64,000 nt of DNA, from positions 1 to 64,000 of the forward strand of contig NZ_JANQBD010000031.1 in the NCBI RefSeq assembly GCF_024722015.1, read 5' to 3'. Made by a program: the position numbers and the translations under genes. Below, piece by piece: positions 1 through 8,011 of this stretch. How positions within the stretch are numbered: the stretch's first letter is position 1; every line of letters starts with the position of its first letter. Source of the stretch: Paenibacillus radicis (ex Xue et al. 2023) (GTDB taxonomy: Bacteria; Bacillota; Bacilli; Paenibacillales; NBRC-103111). Below the pieces are notes generated by a model. It worked only from the letters and a program-made list of their open reading frames with translations. It did no database searches and was not told the origin of the DNA.

Positions 1-178
1 GCTCATCGGTTGAAGGGATCTGGTCGTCTCCAATTCTATCACGATATTCTTTTACCCAAGTACGAATGGTCTCAGGATGGATCTCATATTTCCTAGCTAG
101 TACCGCAACCTTGATCCCCGAAAGGGCTTCTTGGACAATCTTGAGTCTCGCCTCTTCAAAAACTTTTCTCGCACGCAT
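1..178 (-). CDS. Transposase OrfA-like protein, partial (IS3 family type)
   Basis: The reading frame opens with ATG at 178 after the ribosome site GGGGAGGAAG and runs off the left edge, giving 59 residues. The visible part begins MRARKVFEEARLKIVQ and continues into a helix-turn-helix (VAVLARKYEIHPETIRTWV). This is typical of the DNA-binding N-terminus of IS3/IS911 OrfA proteins, which bind the IS ends; the catalytic DDE part is usually in a second overlapping frame. Family placement is from motif recognition only. Whether the element is intact cannot be seen. Confidence 0.7.
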   Translation of the reverse strand, partial: MRARKVFEEARLKIVQEALSGIKVAVLARKYEIHPETIRTWVKEYRDRIGDDQIPSTDE

Positions 179-246
179 TTTGTCTTCCTCCCCTTTAATT
201 TTAGTCTAATTTATTGGGAAGAAAGACTCCAGTTTAATTAGGGGGC
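1..246 (-). mobile_element. End of an IS3-like insertion sequence
   Basis: The first bases carry the 5' end of a transposase OrfA-like gene read leftwards. The roughly 65 bases before its start look like an IS end, rich in C and A/T, with CCCCTAATTAAACTGGAG on the minus strand at about 228-245. The other end lies outside the window, so terminal repeats and target duplication cannot be confirmed. The outer boundary near 246 is an estimate. Confidence 0.55.
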
Positions 247-257
247 CTAGGAGATTT

Positions 258-316
258 CTCCTGCTAATTCTAAGGATTTGGGCTGATCTCAGCCATATCA
301 CCTAGATTAGCAGGAG
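258..316. repeat. Nested inverted repeat
   Basis: CTCCTGCTAAT (258-268) and its exact complement ATTAGCAGGAG (306-316) form an 11-bp inverted repeat. A second perfect palindrome, GGCTGATCTCAGCC (281-294), sits inside it. There is no T-run, so it is not a standard terminator. It could be the footprint of a small mobile element next to the IS end; function unknown. Confidence 0.5.
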
Positions 317-401
317 CTTTTCCAGTTAGATTGGTTTCAAACGATATCCAGGTTGGATTAACGGGAGGATTTCCATCTATCGTCTTTCTTTTGGCAGCCA
401 T
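270..401 (-). CDS. Possible small protein (43 aa), unknown
   Basis: An ATG at 401 is preceded by AAGGAG, but at a long spacing of about 15 bases. The frame gives 43 residues starting MAAKRKTIDGNPPVNPTWIS and stops at 270-272, inside the nested inverted repeat. No family is recognised. It could be the remaining start of a longer gene cut by the IS, or not a gene at all. Confidence 0.25.
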   Translation of the reverse strand: MAAKRKTIDGNPPVNPTWISFETNLTGKAPANLGDMAEISPNP

Positions 402-439
402 AAGAGTATCTTGTGTCTCCTTTACAATGAAAGCAACCT

Positions 440-483
440 AAAAAAACAGGCTTCCCATAAGCAATTCTGCTTAGGAAAACCTG
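440..483 (-). terminator. Rho-independent terminator after bcp
   Basis: On the minus strand an imperfect stem (CAGG..TTCC..AAGCA / TGCTT..GGGAA..CCTG) is followed by seven T residues, 10-50 bases after the bcp stop codon. Confidence 0.7.
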
Positions 484-490
484 ATCTTTA

Positions 491-958
491 CTACATTTCC
501 TTCAATGCCTGCAGCACTTCCGCTACGTGGTTCTTCACCCTTACCTTGCGCCATTCCTTAACGAGCTTGCCGTTTTCATCAATTAAGAAGGTTGAGCGTA
601 CAACTCCCATATACTCTTTACCGTATAGCTTTTTCAGCTGCCATATACCGAATAGCTCGCAAACCTGGTGATCGGGATCGGATAATAGCAAAAAGGGCAG
701 CTCGCATTTCGTTATAAATTTGTCATGCTTTTTCAGATCATCCGGACTGATTCCGATCACTTCAGCATTTAATTGTGCAAACTGACCGTTATAATCGCGG
801 AAATCGCAAGCTTCCTGCGTGCAGCTCGGAGTCATATCGGCTGGATAAAAATAGATCACAAGCCTCTTTCCCCGGTACTGCTGCAACGATACCTCCTGGC
901 CGCTGCTCGCCAAAAGTGTAAAATCAGGTACAACTTTATCTATCTCTACCTTAGCCAA
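491..958 (-). CDS. bcp: Peroxiredoxin, Bcp/PrxQ type (thioredoxin-dependent thiol peroxidase)
   Basis: This cytoplasmic peroxidase reduces hydrogen peroxide and organic hydroperoxides using thioredoxin. The 155-residue length fits the family. The peroxidatic cysteine is C46 and the resolving cysteine C51 in PADMTPSCTQEACDFRD, matching the family pattern TPGCTxEACxFRD with Gly replaced by Ser. The start is TTG at 958 behind AAGGAACTGAGGAA; there is no ATG nearby. It seems to be a single-gene unit with its own terminator. The FYP and RSTFLID signatures further support the family. Confidence 0.93.
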   Translation of the reverse strand: MAKVEIDKVVPDFTLLASSGQEVSLQQYRGKRLVIYFYPADMTPSCTQEACDFRDYNGQFAQLNAEVIGISPDDLKKHDKFITKCELPFLLLSDPDHQVCELFGIWQLKKLYGKEYMGVVRSTFLIDENGKLVKEWRKVRVKNHVAEVLQALKEM

Positions 959-1009
959 AATTCCTCAGTTCCTTCCTCTAAATAAACCATGTAACTAAAA
1001 AATGAGTCC

Positions 1010-2305
1010 CTACTCCGGCTTATCCGCAGTCGCTTTAAAGCTTTTCAGCGAAGCTGCAAGCTTAGCTTCTGCCTCAGAGCTAGCCTTCAGCGGTTTATCC
1101 GATCTAACGGCCAGCGCCGCCTTGACCAGCATTTGCTCCGGCATATAGCCTTCCTTCTGGTTATCAGCCGTAACCGCCAAAATCAGATTATAGTCCGGGA
1201 TGACGAAAATTCGTTGGCCACCCGACCCTGAAGCGTAGAATACATCGTGGTCCAACATTTCATTTTGCTCACTGGCGATTGGCTTAAGCCACCAGAAATA
1301 ACCATAACCGCCCTGAGTACCGTCTATTATAGGTTGTTTCACTCGCTGCTTTATAGAAGCTTCGACCCATTTGCGCGGCACAATATTTTGGCCGTCCCAC
1401 TGGCCTTCATGCAAATACATGAGCCCAAACTTGGCCATATCCCTCGTCGTAAGCTGTAAGGACCACCCGCCAACGGACACTCCCTGCGGATCTGTCCCCC
1501 AAGCTGCGTTGGATATCCCTAGTGGGTCGAAAAGCTTGGATTTAGCATAGTAGCTTATAGGAATCCCAATCGCTTCCTGCAGGATGCCTGACATTAAGTG
1601 AGAGCTGCCGTTGCTGTAGTTAAACACAGTTCCTGACTGAGCAACGACTGGCTTATTAAGCACATACTTGATCCAGTTTGGTGAATCGGCCATTTCATTG
1701 GATGAGCGGTCGCCCTTATTATCCCATTCCAATCCCGAAGTCATCGTAAGCAGATTATCCAACGTAATATTAGCCTTCTTCTGGTCTTCCTGAACCTCCG
1801 GGAAAAAATCCTTAAGCTTCTGATCTACCCCAGTCAGTATGCCCTCCTCAATAGCCATCCCTGTAATCGCGGAGGTGAAGCTTTTCGTTACTGAATACAT
1901 CGGCTGCCGTTTATCTGCATCGGTATCCTGGTTATAGCCTTCAGCCAGTAAATAACCGTTGCGGATAAGGGCGAAGCTATGGAGATTATGCCCTTTGAAT
2001 TGATCCACCATCTCAGCAAGCGCGGCGGAATCCACTCCGTGCTCCTCAGGCTTGGCGGTTTTCCACCCCTTGGTCGGCCAGTAATCCGGCGACTTCACTT
2101 TCTTAATCGATTCAATCGCTTGCTCACTCGAATAGGCGCTTTGCGGTTTCGATGATGCGGGCTTTTTGGCTTCGCCGCATCCTGCCGTTGACGCCATCAT
2201 ACAGCACAGCAGGAGCATTCCGCCTTTTTGCGGTAGACTGCTCCTGAAACTTCGTGTAGGGCCTTTATCCTTTAGGTTGGCTTCTCTGTTCTCTCTATAT
2301 TCCAT
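1010..2305 (-). CDS. Serine hydrolase lipoprotein, class C beta-lactamase fold
   Basis: Secreted serine hydrolase of the beta-lactamase/penicillin-binding superfamily; the substrate is unknown (peptidase, esterase or cell-wall-related). The catalytic SxxK motif is seen in MYSVTKSF and the second motif YSN in FNYSNGSSH; GSGGQ near the C-terminus takes the place of the KTG box. Start chosen at ATG 2305, which has GGAGGGAG eight bases upstream; a longer frame reaches 2353 but lacks a ribosome site. The N-terminus is odd: about 28 polar residues, then a short hydrophobic stretch and a lipobox STAGC, suggesting lipid anchoring at the outer membrane face. Length 431 aa. Confidence 0.85.
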   Translation of the reverse strand: MEYRENREANLKDKGPTRSFRSSLPQKGGMLLLCCMMASTAGCGEAKKPASSKPQSAYSSEQAIESIKKVKSPDYWPTKGWKTAKPEEHGVDSAALAEMVDQFKGHNLHSFALIRNGYLLAEGYNQDTDADKRQPMYSVTKSFTSAITGMAIEEGILTGVDQKLKDFFPEVQEDQKKANITLDNLLTMTSGLEWDNKGDRSSNEMADSPNWIKYVLNKPVVAQSGTVFNYSNGSSHLMSGILQEAIGIPISYYAKSKLFDPLGISNAAWGTDPQGVSVGGWSLQLTTRDMAKFGLMYLHEGQWDGQNIVPRKWVEASIKQRVKQPIIDGTQGGYGYFWWLKPIASEQNEMLDHDVFYASGSGGQRIFVIPDYNLILAVTADNQKEGYMPEQMLVKAALAVRSDKPLKASSEAEAKLAASLKSFKATADKPE

Positions 2306-2480
2306 CTCCAGGCTCCCTCCTATCTTATAAGAAGGATTATAGAACACACACATGGAGAAAGAATGATATTTACCTAAAAGTTTGCTTAAAAGAAGCTTAA
2401 TTTTTGCTGAAAATGGGGGTTCGGACTGACCCTTAACAAGCCATACTTCCTAATATGCTCAGCTACGGCCCCCCTGCTAC

Positions 2481-3266
2481 CTAAGAGCCGGCGCCGCGGT
2501 ATCGCTTGATTCCAAAGTTCCACACAGCAAGCGCAAACACCAGGAACACCAAGCCGACAAGCGGCGTCAAAAGCGCGAAGGTCCCCCAGTGCTCACGATC
2601 CAGAAAATAAGCGGCAGGATAGAAGCCAACGAAGCCGAACGGCAGCACCCAAGTCAGCAGAAAGCCAAGCAGCTTATTATAAATCGTCATCGGGTACCGG
2701 CCGTAGTTTTGTAAATTCCACAGTAGGGGTAAAATCCCCGTCGGCGAATCTGAAAAAAATGACAGCGAAGTGAAGAAAATGTACACCCCTCCGTAGATCA
2801 TGATCGAACCCAGTACAAGCAGCACGAGCACGAATGGATCATACCAGGTCAGGCTAAGACCCAAATGAGTCCAGGAGTAAATCATGATAGCAAATCCGGT
2901 CAAAGCGCTGAACAGCGAGGACGGGTCCATATTTTCCAGCATCAGCTGCACCAGATTATAGGCTGGTCTTGTTAAAATACGGTCCAGTTCACCTTTGACA
3001 ATATACCGTTCCGTAAATCCCCACAGATTGAAAAAGGTAATAAAAATACCGTAGGGCACCATAAAATAGCCATAGACAAATAAAATCTGATGCTCGTTCC
3101 ATTCGCCAATCTGCTGGGTATGCTGAAACACCACCAGAATGAAAAACAAATTCAAACCATTAAACAGCAAATCCGATAACACTTCGATCCAGAAATCGGA
3201 ACGGTAGGACAAGCGCGTTTTCATGTAATTTTTCAAGTAATCAATTAGTAAGCCTGCATAGAACAT
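2481..3266 (-). CDS. ABC-2 type permease subunit (DUF990-like), second
   Basis: Integral membrane protein of 261 residues with about six hydrophobic segments (for example LFNGLNLFFILVVF and LVLLVLGSIMIYGGVYIFF). Its cytoplasmic motif KGELDRILTRPAYNLVQL is characteristic of the ABC-2 permeases formerly called DUF990. It lies four bases after the preceding permease gene, and the two probably form a heterodimeric channel with the ATPase at 4058-5125. The cargo is unknown. It is the last gene of the three-gene unit. Confidence 0.85.
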   Translation of the reverse strand: MFYAGLLIDYLKNYMKTRLSYRSDFWIEVLSDLLFNGLNLFFILVVFQHTQQIGEWNEHQILFVYGYFMVPYGIFITFFNLWGFTERYIVKGELDRILTRPAYNLVQLMLENMDPSSLFSALTGFAIMIYSWTHLGLSLTWYDPFVLVLLVLGSIMIYGGVYIFFTSLSFFSDSPTGILPLLWNLQNYGRYPMTIYNKLLGFLLTWVLPFGFVGFYPAAYFLDREHWGTFALLTPLVGLVFLVFALAVWNFGIKRYRGAGS

Positions 3267-3270
3267 GCGA

Positions 3271-4065
3271 TTACCCCCCCTGCACGAACAGACGTGTCCG
3301 TGCGCCGCGCCATAGCAGATAGAGCGGAACGATCAAGAGAACAAACCATAGAAGCTGCACTCCGAACACCTGGTAAACTGCGCTACCGCTCACTTTTCCC
3401 GTAAACACAGCGCCCGGCAAATACGTTATCGCCTGAAAAGGAAGGAGCTTCAAGATACCTTCCGCCCAGCCTGGAAAAAATGACATGGGTACCACTAGCC
3501 CTGAGAACAGATCGACTACAACTCTCTTCATGCGCATCATGCCTTCGTTATTTTCAAGAAAAAAAGCGAACAAGCCCGTAATAATATTGATCTGCGAGTT
3601 AATAAGAAAGCTTAGAAACAGCATCAACAGAAAAATTCCCCACACCTCAAGATCCGTTGGCAGCTTGACCGGAATCAAGAATGAAATGACAACCATTCCA
3701 GGTACAGAGAACAGGAAGAAACGGAATATACCTTCTCCGAGACCCTGCATCATTTTTACAATGATATAATTGTATGGACGAATAAACTGAATGGCCACAC
3801 TGCCGTCCTTGATTTCATTAGCGATTTCCCGGTCCAGGTTATTGAAGTAAAAGGCTCGCGCCATCCAGGATACGGCGACGTATGTAGTGATCTGTGCTAC
3901 AGTCATTCCGCCCAGCAATTCGTTAGTGCCATAAATAGCTTTCCATAAAAAGTAATACGCTCCAATGTTAAGCGCATAAATGATGATGCCGCTGTAGTAA
4001 TTGACGCGGTAAGCCAGCATCATCAAGAAGCGGATGCGGATCATATCGATATAAGCGCTATACAT
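3271..4065 (-). CDS. ABC-2 type permease subunit (DUF990-like), first
   Basis: Membrane permease of 264 residues with about six hydrophobic segments and the motif EIKDGSVAIQFIRPYNYI, matching the partner's KGELDRILTRPYN-like loop. Start chosen at ATG 4065 (MYSAYIDMIRIRF), which has AGGAAG nine bases upstream and overlaps the ATPase stop by eight bases. The open frame extends to 4152, but those extra 29 residues are basic and lie inside the ATPase gene. The tight overlap implies translational coupling in an exporter operon ATPase-permease-permease. Confidence 0.85.
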   Translation of the reverse strand: MYSAYIDMIRIRFLMMLAYRVNYYSGIIIYALNIGAYYFLWKAIYGTNELLGGMTVAQITTYVAVSWMARAFYFNNLDREIANEIKDGSVAIQFIRPYNYIIVKMMQGLGEGIFRFFLFSVPGMVVISFLIPVKLPTDLEVWGIFLLMLFLSFLINSQINIITGLFAFFLENNEGMMRMKRVVVDLFSGLVVPMSFFPGWAEGILKLLPFQAITYLPGAVFTGKVSGSAVYQVFGVQLLWFVLLIVPLYLLWRGARTRLFVQGG

Positions 4066-5125
4066 GTACGGCCACTTCCTGTTCCTCCTTAGACGCTTGT
4101 CCAAGGGTCCGGCGATTCTCGGCATCAGCCGAGCCTGATTTATAAATTTCACGAACGATGTCGTCCGTATTTGTCTCGACGATTTTGATATCTTCGATAT
4201 TCATCACGCCGACAACACGGCTAAGCACCTCGGACACATTGGCTTGCTGTTGAGGGATCCATACACGGGCAATGAGGTTGTTCTCGATTGACCAAGCTAC
4301 CTCAAGACCTTGGGTCAGCCCTTGCAGCCGCTCAAGCGTTACCGGTTCGGTAAATTGAAGGATAACCTCTTTGCCTTTGCCCCACTTGGCCTTCAGCTCT
4401 TCCAATCCGCCGTCATAAATAATGCGTCCATCGTCAAGCATAATGACCCGGGAGCAAAGTGCTTCAATATCCTGAAGATCATGCGTGGTCAGCAATATCG
4501 TTGTTTCATAACGTTGATTCATCGATTTTAAAAACTCACGAATCTCGGTCTTAACTACAATATCCAGCCCGATGGTCGGCTCGTCCAGAAACACAATTTG
4601 CGGGTTATGCAGCAGAGACGCCGCCAGCTCACATCGCATACGTTGTCCCAAGCTCAACTTCCGAACAGGGCGGGATAACAGCTCAGCAAGCTCCAAGCGC
4701 TGCACCAGCTCATCCAGGCGCTGCTTAAAGTCAGCTTCCGAGACACGGTACACCTTCTTAAGCAGCTGAAAAGATTCAATAACACCGATATCCCACCAAA
4801 GCTGGCTTCGTTGACCGAACACGACGCCAATGTGCTGTACGAAAGCCTCCCTATCTTTGTAGGGAACATAGCCGTTTACACGGATATCTCCGGAGGTCGG
4901 AACAAGAATGCCGGTCAACATTTTGATCGTGGTGGATTTGCCAGCTCCATTCTCGCCGATATAACCGCAAATTTCTCCTTTTGGAATTTGAAAGCTTATG
5001 TCTTTTACAGCTGTGACTTGGTTATACTCTCGATTAAACAGGTCGCGCAAAGCTCCTTTCAGCCCTTCACGGCTCTTTTGAACTTTGAACTCCTTTCGCA
5101 GGTTGTTCACTTCAATGGCTAGCAT
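4058..5125 (-). CDS. ABC transporter ATP-binding protein (exporter of ABC-2 type)
   Basis: Energises the two membrane subunits encoded just downstream. The 355-residue protein has Walker A GENGAGKST (residues 57-65), the signature LSLGQRMR, Walker B IVFLDEP with D-loop TIGLD, and the switch histidine in TTHDLQDIEALC. A C-terminal extension of about 100 residues (after LKAKWGKGKEV) is typical of NatA/YadG-type exporters. Start ATG 5125 has AGGAGG six bases upstream. Promoter not identified. Cargo unknown; drug, bacteriocin or lipid-linked substrates are all possible for this class. Confidence 0.93.
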   Translation of the reverse strand: MLAIEVNNLRKEFKVQKSREGLKGALRDLFNREYNQVTAVKDISFQIPKGEICGYIGENGAGKSTTIKMLTGILVPTSGDIRVNGYVPYKDREAFVQHIGVVFGQRSQLWWDIGVIESFQLLKKVYRVSEADFKQRLDELVQRLELAELLSRPVRKLSLGQRMRCELAASLLHNPQIVFLDEPTIGLDIVVKTEIREFLKSMNQRYETTILLTTHDLQDIEALCSRVIMLDDGRIIYDGGLEELKAKWGKGKEVILQFTEPVTLERLQGLTQGLEVAWSIENNLIARVWIPQQQANVSEVLSRVVGVMNIEDIKIVETNTDDIVREIYKSGSADAENRRTLGQASKEEQEVAVHV

Positions 5126-5436
5126 ATCTTCCTCCTGATGGTTTATTCAAAATACGACAGACCTCCACAGCAAAAAGGGGTATTACACTGCGCCTCTTCA
5201 GCTCATTTTGTCTGATTATGTTGAAACTTGATATAAATAAAGCAAACAAACTATAATAATTATAGGAGATCATTCATTGGATGCAGCAGCCAACATAATA
5301 TCCGCAAATGAATTTCTGGCGGCTTTTGCTACCTGAAAAAATTTCCACTGGCCATTCACGTATGATCCCGCAGCATTGTCAAACGCTATATGCATAATGA
5401 TACACGAACCCATCGCAAAGGAAAAGGAACGAACAC
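5126..5436. other. Intergenic region between divergent genes
   Basis: 311 bases between the ABC exporter (minus) and the LCP gene (plus). It contains a good plus-strand promoter (5228-5257) and a 15-bp palindrome, CTATAATAATTATAG (5251-5265), that overlaps the promoter -10. This would leave a leader of about 170 bases before the LCP start. No terminator or known riboswitch was recognised. Confidence 0.5.
5228..5257 (+). promoter_or_regulatory. SigA-type promoter for the LCP gene
   Basis: TTGATA (5228-5233), 18-base spacer, TATAAT (5252-5257). The -10 hexamer lies in the palindrome CTATAATAATTATAG, which could serve as an operator. Confidence 0.55.
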
Positions 5437-7017
5437 TTGATGAAAGGGGCGGATCAGTTGGCTAGAAAATTAAAATGGTCTCTGCTGTCGGTAGTTATAC
5501 TTCTCTTAGGGGTGCTCGGATATTATACATATGCATTTGTAAATTTCAGCAATAAAATACAAAGCAAGCCGGAGGGCAGCAAATTTTTCAATACACTCTC
5601 AACCCACAGCCTTTCGAAAACCAGTGAAACCTTTACACCTCCCAAATGGGAAGGCAAACAGCGGGTTAATGTGCTGCTGCTTGGTGGAGATTCCCGAGGG
5701 ATGAAGAAGAATGAAGTGCCGCGCTCGGACACATTAATAGTAGCGTCTATTGATCCGACCACGAAGAAAGCATACCTGTTTTCTATCCTGCGTGACACGT
5801 ATGTAAAGATTCCAGGCTCCGGCGAAGATCGTATCAATGCGGCCTTGGCACTGGGTGGACCTAATTTGGCTATGAAAACCGTGGGCGACTTTCTCGGCAT
5901 TCCGGTGCAATACTATGTATATACCGACTTCAAGGGCTTTATGGCTCTCGTTGATGCCATAGACGGCATAGATATCGATGTTGAAAAGAACATGAAATAC
6001 TCGGACTCCGAGGATGGTCATGAATATGATATTAATCTTAAAAAAGGTATGCAGCATTTGGACGGCAAAATGGCACTTCAGTACGTCCGGTTCCGGCATG
6101 ATGCATTAAGCGACTTTGCTCGAACAGAGCGGCAAAGGAATTTTATGCAGGCCGTTGCACAAAAGATGCAGAGCACTTCCTCCATCATCAAGCTTCCAAA
6201 AATTTTAAGCAGCATAGATCCCTATATTGAAACTAATCTTACTACAACCGATATGCTGAAGCTTGGAAGCCTGGGCTATGAGGCCAAGACCGAAGGAATG
6301 GTAAGTCAACAAATCCCTCCTTCCGAGCTCCTGATTGAGAAGCGGGTAGGAAGTGCGGAGGTCATCTCCGTTAATCGCGATAAGCTTCAAACCTACATTC
6401 AAGCGCTATTCAATGGTAGTGCTCCTTCCGCAGCAGCTGCAGGAGCAAAAGAAAGCATGAAGAGCAGCGGACCAGCAACGGTCACCCCAAGCTCAAGCAC
6501 AGGTATAAAAAGCAATGCTCCAAACGCCCCTCCCGCTGCCAATACAAAAAGCACCGGGGCGGGCACCGTTCCTAATACCGGCCTAAAAACCGGTACAGCA
6601 GGAACAACTCCCCTGACCGGGGCTAAACTGGACGTTCCCGTCCCTGCATCTAAACCAATCAGCAGTTCTTCCGCTGTCCCGGATTCCAAGCCGGCCGCTA
6701 ATGACAAATCGAGTAGCGGAGCAAGCAGCACACCGACTGCAGGCGAGAAAACCATCGGTACTGGAGCCGCTTCGGCTAATGATAGCAAAAGCAATGGACC
6801 AACCAGTTCGCCTGCTCCAGCCGAGAAAACCATCGGCACTGGAGCCGCCTCAGCTAATGATAGCAAAAACAACGGGCCAAGCAATGCTCCCAATACTGGA
6901 GCCAAGCCAGGCGAGGTAACAACAATTCCCTCCACAGACGGGAAACAAGACAAAGCCATTACCACTCCTGCTAATGGGGCAAAACCTAATGCAACGAGCA
7001 GCACACCTACCCCTTAA
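5437..7017 (+). CDS. LytR-CpsA-Psr (LCP) family cell-wall polymer ligase
   Basis: LCP proteins attach teichoic acids or other glycopolymers to peptidoglycan at the outer face of the membrane. One N-terminal membrane segment (about residues 11-33, WSLLSVVILLLGVLGYYTY) is followed by the LCP domain at about 75-235, with the conserved pieces LLLGGDSRG, RSDTLIVASID, SILRDTYVKIPG, RINAALALGG and ALQYVRFRHDALSDFARTER. The last about 190 residues are a low-complexity Ser/Thr/Pro/Ala/Asn tail with internal repeats such as EKTIGTGAASANDSK (twice), likely threading the wall. Start TTG 5437 has AAGGAA at good spacing; ATG at 5440 is equally possible. Length 526 aa, long for the family because of the tail. 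Confidence 0.9.
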   Translation: MMKGADQLARKLKWSLLSVVILLLGVLGYYTYAFVNFSNKIQSKPEGSKFFNTLSTHSLSKTSETFTPPKWEGKQRVNVLLLGGDSRGMKKNEVPRSDTLIVASIDPTTKKAYLFSILRDTYVKIPGSGEDRINAALALGGPNLAMKTVGDFLGIPVQYYVYTDFKGFMALVDAIDGIDIDVEKNMKYSDSEDGHEYDINLKKGMQHLDGKMALQYVRFRHDALSDFARTERQRNFMQAVAQKMQSTSSIIKLPKILSSIDPYIETNLTTTDMLKLGSLGYEAKTEGMVSQQIPPSELLIEKRVGSAEVISVNRDKLQTYIQALFNGSAPSAAAAGAKESMKSSGPATVTPSSSTGIKSNAPNAPPAANTKSTGAGTVPNTGLKTGTAGTTPLTGAKLDVPVPASKPISSSSAVPDSKPAANDKSSSGASSTPTAGEKTIGTGAASANDSKSNGPTSSPAPAEKTIGTGAASANDSKNNGPSNAPNTGAKPGEVTTIPSTDGKQDKAITTPANGAKPNATSSTPTP

Positions 7018-7131
7018 CCTAAGCTTTAGAAAACTTTTATGAGTGACAATATCATTAACGTTAGTAACTAGTTGGTAAACTAAAGCGCGCACTTATGCTA
7101 ATTCTTTTTAATAAGAAGGGGCTGATCGAAA

Positions 7132-7929
7132 ATGATCCCTATCTATACGGTTGATGCATTCACTGCTACTCCTTTTACAGGAAATCCCGCTGCTATATGT
7201 ATTCTCGATGAATTTCCTGAAGATGATCGTTGGCTGCAGCAAGTTGCTGAGGAAACTAATCTGTCCGAAACTGCCTTTCTAGTCGATTTAGGTAACGGAA
7301 GCTACAAGCTCCGGTGGTTCACACCGAAGTATGAGGTGGATTTATGCGGTCACGCCACATTAGCAAGTGCTCAAGTGCTCTGGGAAACCGGTGCAGCCTA
7401 CAGCTTTAATCATCTGCGCTTCCATACGAAGAGCGGGGTGCTGACTGCCAAGAGACTAGATGATGGAATTGAGCTGAACTTTCCAGCAGAGCCTCCATCC
7501 CCTGCAGAAACGCCGCAAGTGTTAGTCGAAGCATTGAATGGAATTATTCCTACTGCGGTTTACCGTAACAGACTGGACTATATTATTGAACTTGAATCAG
7601 AAGCTTCTTTGAGAGCGTTGGAGCCTGATTTTAAAAAGCTGAAAGAGCTCCCGGCACGCGGGCTTATAGTAACAAGCCTTTCGGATCATGCCGATTTTGA
7701 TTTTGTTGCCCGCTGTTTCTACTCTCCAATCGGCATTGATGAGGATCCAGTTACCGGCTCAGCTTATTGCGGATTAGCGCCATATTGGAAGGACAAGCTT
7801 GGAAAAAGCAGCTTTACAGCTGCTCAGCTGTCAAAAAGAGGCGGCCTTCTAAGGCTGCAAATGGCGGGTGACCGTGTTCTTATCCAGGGACAAGCCGTTG
7901 TTGTGGTCAAAGGACTCATAATGCGGTAA
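7132..7929 (+). CDS. PhzF family isomerase-like protein
   Basis: Member of the PhzF/diaminopimelate-epimerase-like fold; most chromosomal members are uncharacterised and need not make phenazines. Evidence: YTVDAFTATPFTGNPAAIC at the N-terminus, the NLSETAF motif carrying the presumed catalytic glutamate, LCGHATLA, and DEDPVTGSAYCGLAPYW in the second half. The 265-residue length fits. ATG 7132 is preceded by AAGGGG. No phenazine genes are nearby, so a role in phenazine synthesis is not supported. Confidence 0.88.
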   Translation: MIPIYTVDAFTATPFTGNPAAICILDEFPEDDRWLQQVAEETNLSETAFLVDLGNGSYKLRWFTPKYEVDLCGHATLASAQVLWETGAAYSFNHLRFHTKSGVLTAKRLDDGIELNFPAEPPSPAETPQVLVEALNGIIPTAVYRNRLDYIIELESEASLRALEPDFKKLKELPARGLIVTSLSDHADFDFVARCFYSPIGIDEDPVTGSAYCGLAPYWKDKLGKSSFTAAQLSKRGGLLRLQMAGDRVLIQGQAVVVVKGLIMR

Positions 7930-8011
7930 GCTCTCATGGACTGATTGTGCTAGGAGCAGCTTTTAGCTCCCGGCTATTTTTCGTTATACAACCATTAAAG
8001 GAGTTTTTGCA

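Noticed and set aside
6399..7004. 201-aa antisense frame opposite the LCP tail
   Set aside because: It is the complement of a low-complexity coding repeat; its Val/Leu/Ala-rich sequence has no ribosome site or family.
7132..7929. Phenazine biosynthesis cluster
   Set aside because: Only a PhzF-like gene is present; no other phz genes, and PhzF-like proteins are widespread in non-producers.
7940..7985. Terminator between the PhzF-like gene and hemL
   Set aside because: GGAGC/GCTCC is only a 5-bp stem with an 8-base loop and interrupted T-run; too weak to call.
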